DNA from: Gemmatimonas aurantiaca T-27
GTDB lineage: Bacteria > Gemmatimonadota > Gemmatimonadetes > Gemmatimonadales > Gemmatimonadaceae
Length of the DNA: 64,000 bases
NCBI RefSeq assembly: GCF_000010305.1
Contig: NC_012489.1
Location: forward strand, 4,037,646-4,101,645
Reading direction: 5' to 3'
Part shown: positions 61,112 through 64,000 of the stretch, piece by piece
How positions within the stretch are numbered: the first letter of the stretch is position 1
How the letters are laid out: each line of letters begins with the position of its first letter
Notes under the pieces: model-generated
Databases searched by the model: none
What the model saw: the letters and a program-made list of their open reading frames with translations, nothing else
What the model was told of the DNA's origin: nothing
Program-made: the position numbers and the translations under genes

Positions 61112-62518
61112 ATGACTTCGGCGAGGAGGTCGTTGTTTCCGTCTGTCACGTCCCGGTCAACGAACAGCGTCCATATCATAGCGCGCGCAGCCTGTTCGCT
61201 CTTCGCCGCTCTCGCACCGCTGACGATCGAGGCGCAGGCACCAGTCATTCCGGATTCGCCGATTGGCGCGGTGCTTCGCGCCTGGTTCGATGCCCACGCG
61301 AGTGGAGATCCCGGCCGCATCACGGATTTCTATCGACGCTACCAGCCGGACCGTATTGGACAGGCCGCAGGCGGTGGCCGGATTGGTGGAGCCGGCTTTG
61401 AGCTCGTCTCGATCGAGAAGAGCGAACCGCGTCACATCGAGTTCATTGCGCGGGAGAACAGGACGCGCGGTCTGGCGTATGGCACGTTCGAGCTCGCCCC
61501 AGGCGATCCCGTTCGCATTGCCAGCTCCACGATGACGCCGATTCCGCCGAACGCGACCGCGGCCGATCTGAGTATCGATGCCGCCGGCCGTCTGAGCGTC
61601 ATTGCGGCGGCCAGTGCGCAACTCGATTCCGTGTACGTCTTTCCCGAGGTAGCGAAGCACATCGCGGATTCCCTGCAGGCAAGAAGCCAACGCGGCACCT
61701 ATGACGCCTACACGAAAAAGATGACGTTTGCCGCCAAGCTGCATGACGAGGTCCGGGCACTGAGCCGCGACAAACATATGGAGTTTCGCTACAGCCCGCG
61801 GCTTCCGATGCCGCCGCGACCGGCGAACGGGCCACCTCCCGGCCCTCCTCCCGGCCCTCCTCCCGGCCCTCCTGGTCCTGGCACCATCGGTCGCGGCAAA
61901 GCGGACCTGGCAGACTGCGGCTTCACCAAAGTTGAACAACTGGACGGCAACATCGGCTACATCAAGCTCGATGGGTTCTTCGAGCTCGATGGGTGTGATG
62001 AAGCCGTTGCGACCGCCATGACGTCCGTGGCGGGGACGCGCGCGCTGATCGTGGACCTGCGCGAGAATGACGGTGGCTCACCGACGATGGTGAGTTATGT
62101 CTCCTCGTACCTGTTTTCGCGGCCCACACATCTCAATGACATGTGGAATCGACGGACCGGGCGGACCGAGGAGTTCTGGACCCGCGACAGCGTGCCGGGC
62201 CGCCGCTTCGGCGAAACCAAGCCGGTCTTCGTGCTCACATCGACGAACACCTTCTCGGGCGGGGAGGAGTTTGCGTACAACCTGAAGGCGCTCAAGCGGG
62301 CCACGATCGTCGGCGAGGTCACCAAAGGCGGGGCACATCCTGTGGGACCGCGCCGAGTCGCCACCGAATACGTCATCGCCGTGCCGCACTCTCGCCCGAT
62401 CAATCCGATCACGCGCACGAACTGGGAAGGCGTTGGCGTGGAACCGGACATCAAAGTGTCAGCGCAGGACGCGCTCGCTGCGGCGATCAAACGGCTTACT
62501 GACAATCAACGGCGCTAG
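61112..62518 (+). CDS. Secreted S41 peptidase (IRBP-type) with Gly-Pro-rich insert
   Basis: A 468-residue exported protein. N-terminal beta-rich domain as in the 55464-56816 gene, followed by a GPPPG repeat and the S41 core: GYIKLDGFFELDGC, RALIVDLRENDGGSPTMV, VFVLTSTNTFSGGEEFAYNLK, GEVTKGGAHP, GVGVEPD. The repeat insert (GPPPG at about residues 244-255) lies before the core. Its stop shares bases with the convergent CrtO-like gene stop (CTAG). Confidence 0.91.
   Translation: MTSARRSLFPSVTSRSTNSVHIIARAACSLFAALAPLTIEAQAPVIPDSPIGAVLRAWFDAHASGDPGRITDFYRRYQPDRIGQAAGGGRIGGAGFELVSIEKSEPRHIEFIARENRTRGLAYGTFELAPGDPVRIASSTMTPIPPNATAADLSIDAAGRLSVIAAASAQLDSVYVFPEVAKHIADSLQARSQRGTYDAYTKKMTFAAKLHDEVRALSRDKHMEFRYSPRLPMPPRPANGPPPGPPPGPPPGPPGPGTIGRGKADLADCGFTKVEQLDGNIGYIKLDGFFELDGCDEAVATAMTSVAGTRALIVDLRENDGGSPTMVSYVSSYLFSRPTHLNDMWNRRTGRTEEFWTRDSVPGRRFGETKPVFVLTSTNTFSGGEEFAYNLKALKRATIVGEVTKGGAHPVGPRRVATEYVIAVPHSRPINPITRTNWEGVGVEPDIKVSAQDALAAAIKRLTDNQRR
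61841..61876 (+). repeat. 12-bp tandem repeat encoding Gly-Pro-Pro units
   Basis: Three near-identical 12-base units (GGCCCTCCTCCC twice, then GGCCCTCCTGGT) encode a GPPP-type stretch in the S41 peptidase. The number of copies could vary between strains. Confidence 0.9.
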
Positions 62519-63009
62519 GCTAGAGCGGCATCTTCGTTGTGGCGCGGCTGGCGGTTCAGGAGCTGATCGATCCGTCTCTTGTTCTCTTGCTGCAGAAGGG
62601 AGGGATAGGCATTGAGAATCACATTCGGGATGATCATGCCGAGACCAAAGACGAAACTGACATTGAAGCTCTGATACCATGCGGCGGCAGCCACAAAGAG
62701 AAACCCGATCAAGTGGTTGATCTCGGCAAGAGTCATTTGATGGCGGACCGACGCCAAATCGGTGCGTTTGCCTTCCACCCTGATACTCTGATTCAGGAAC
62801 CTGAAGAAGCTGTTCTTGACCACCCACTTGAACTGCTCGATTCCGAGGGCTCTGTTCACGGCCTTGCTCGGGATGAGATTCAGGTGAGACAGTTTCTCGA
62901 AGTAGCTAGTTTTTTGCAGCAGGGCGCCGCCCAGAATTCCGACCATCCACGAGATGATGCAGAGGGAGAGCCCAAAAGTGATGCCGGTCAGGAGGTGATT
63001 GGCCATCAT
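62515..63009 (-). CDS. Small membrane protein, CrtO-like (diaponeurosporenoate acyltransferase type)
   Basis: A 164-residue protein with about three transmembrane segments (LLTGITFGLSLCIISWMVGILGGALL, LIGFLFVAAAAWYQ, VFGLGMIIPNVILNAYPSLLQQENKRRI). The segment LNLIPSKAVNRALGIEQFKWVVKNSFFRFLNQSIRVEG resembles CrtO-like acyltransferases. ATG 63009/63006 overlaps the upstream S41 stop. Base composition looks visibly less GC-rich than the neighbours (not computed), hinting at recent acquisition. No carotenoid genes are nearby. Confidence 0.72.
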   Translation of the reverse strand: MMANHLLTGITFGLSLCIISWMVGILGGALLQKTSYFEKLSHLNLIPSKAVNRALGIEQFKWVVKNSFFRFLNQSIRVEGKRTDLASVRHQMTLAEINHLIGFLFVAAAAWYQSFNVSFVFGLGMIIPNVILNAYPSLLQQENKRRIDQLLNRQPRHNEDAALA

Positions 63010-64000
63010 CGATCAGACACTGACCGTAACCGGAACTCCCGGCCCAGCGCACGACTGACCCCGGCCTCCAGTACCTCGTCTCGTCCGGCCCGAATCCCCG
63101 CCACCGTGGGATGCACCACCAGATCGGGCACAATGCCAATACGCTGGGTGGGCTGCCCGCCGGGATAGAACACACCGATGCCGCTGATCATGCCTTCCGC
63201 GCCTCCCGGCAACGGAATACGTGACACATTGCCATCGGCTCCAGCGGTCGTACTGCCCACCACGATGGCTCCCGGTGCGACGCGGAACGCCATGGCGGTG
63301 TATTCCGCCTGGCTCTGCGAGACTTCATCCACCAGAATGACCACGGAGCCGGTGTACCGCGGTGTCCGTGGCGTGTGCGACACCGTGGCCGTCCAGCCAA
63401 ATGCGCCCGGATTGCTCGCATCGCCAACCGTGAAACGGGCGAAGGGTGTCGCGCCGCCAACCAGGTATCCGCCGAGGGCGAACACCATGAACTCGTTCGG
63501 ATAGTTGCGAATGTCGATGACCAGAACGGACGCCCGCCGGGCCTGCTCGATATAGCTGGCGGCATTGGCCGCCACGACGGACGAAAGCTTCAGGTACGCG
63601 ACACTGTCCGAGAGCATCTGGAACGTCTGACCCGGCAGGTCATGCACCACGCCGCGAGACCTGTTGAGTGACGCAATAGCCACCCGGTTCACGGACTTGG
63701 TGAAGGCGCCGGCCGCACCGACACCCGCGAGCACGACCGGTCCGGACCCTCGGGTCAACGCGCGCGATATCGCGAAGCCGTGTTGGCTCATTGGACGCCG
63801 GGAAGTACGGCCGCAGGGAGTCCACCAGGGTTGCGATCGAGAACTCGTCGATACGCTGAATCTCGTCGCCAATCCCGATCCCGGTGGCCGGCCCGAGTGT
63901 CGCATGGGAGTAGTCGGTGACGACCAGTTTGTTTTCGACGAAGCGCAGCGTGAGCGGTGCCTCGGAGGTTCCCAGTGGCGGTTGCACCCGGAGATCGCTC
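63006..64000 (-). pseudogene. S41 peptidase with PDZ domain, frameshifted, 5' end outside window
   Basis: One frame reads from base 64000 through a PDZ-like region (LVVTDYSHATLGPATGIGIGDEI, IDEFSIATLVDSLRPYFPASNEPTRLRDIAR). After a CGCGCGCG run at 63759-63766 the S41 reading continues in another frame (ISRALTRGSGPVVLAG, VLVIDIRNYPNE, VVILVDEVSQSQAEYTAM, GSTTAGADGNV) to the stop at 63006. Loss of one CG unit would explain the shift. It may be a true pseudogene or a sequencing error in the repeat. Confidence 0.78.

Noticed and set aside
61157-61939. Minus-strand open frame of 260 codons
   Set aside because: It is opposite the S41 peptidase, which has a signal peptide and catalytic motifs in the sense direction.

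Overview
The window looks like chromosomal DNA of a free-living, GC-rich, diderm bacterium, most like Gemmatimonadota. This is an inference from content: high-GC coding sequence on both strands, lipoprotein signal peptides, IRBP-type S41 peptidases, a secreted M28 peptidase, a beta-propeller sensor kinase, and paired MacB/FtsX-like permeases without an adjacent ATPase. There is no taxonomic marker gene. No tRNA, rRNA, CRISPR array, transposase or integrase was seen.

Positions 1-31.9 kb (minus strand) hold one long, tightly packed operon for an extracellular contractile injection system (eCIS; Afp/PVC type, not a prophage and not a T6SS). In transcription order it encodes a degenerate receiver-like protein, a DUF4255 tail terminator, a regulatory-repeat protein, a giant sheath, a tube protein, a second sheath, a second tube protein, a DUF5908 (Afp6-type) protein, a LysM adaptor (Afp7-type), a spike split into gp27-like and gp5-like genes, a PAAR-like tip, gp25, baseplate J, a propeller/tail-I protein, three fibre-type proteins, a coiled-coil protein, a CIS tape measure, a double-AAA ATPase, and a protein of at least 1446 residues with annexin-like repeats that runs off the left edge. 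Most junctions overlap or lie within a few bases. The operon is insulated by a strong terminator from an upstream NarL/LuxR-type regulator whose receiver acidic pair is missing.

Positions 33.0-45.3 kb hold a BON lipoprotein with a BON/SH3 partner, a CocE-type hydrolase group, an AraC regulator, a class-C beta-lactamase-like hydrolase, a lipoprotein, an M28 peptidase and an orphan propeller histidine kinase.

Positions 45.7-56.8 kb are accessory in character: a leaderless predicted ADP-ribosyltransferase (candidate eCIS cargo), VOC proteins, a duplicated gene pair in which opposite members have decayed (DUF4287 and a 148-residue family), a Bor-like lipoprotein, alpha/beta hydrolases, an ArsR-SRPBCC-hydrolase operon with paired palindromic operators, and an S41 peptidase.

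Positions 57.0-64.0 kb hold two ABC permeases, a second candidate effector with an SGHY-type C-terminal domain and a possible partner gene, another S41 peptidase, a CrtO-like membrane protein of unusual composition, and a frameshifted S41 peptidase cut by the right edge.
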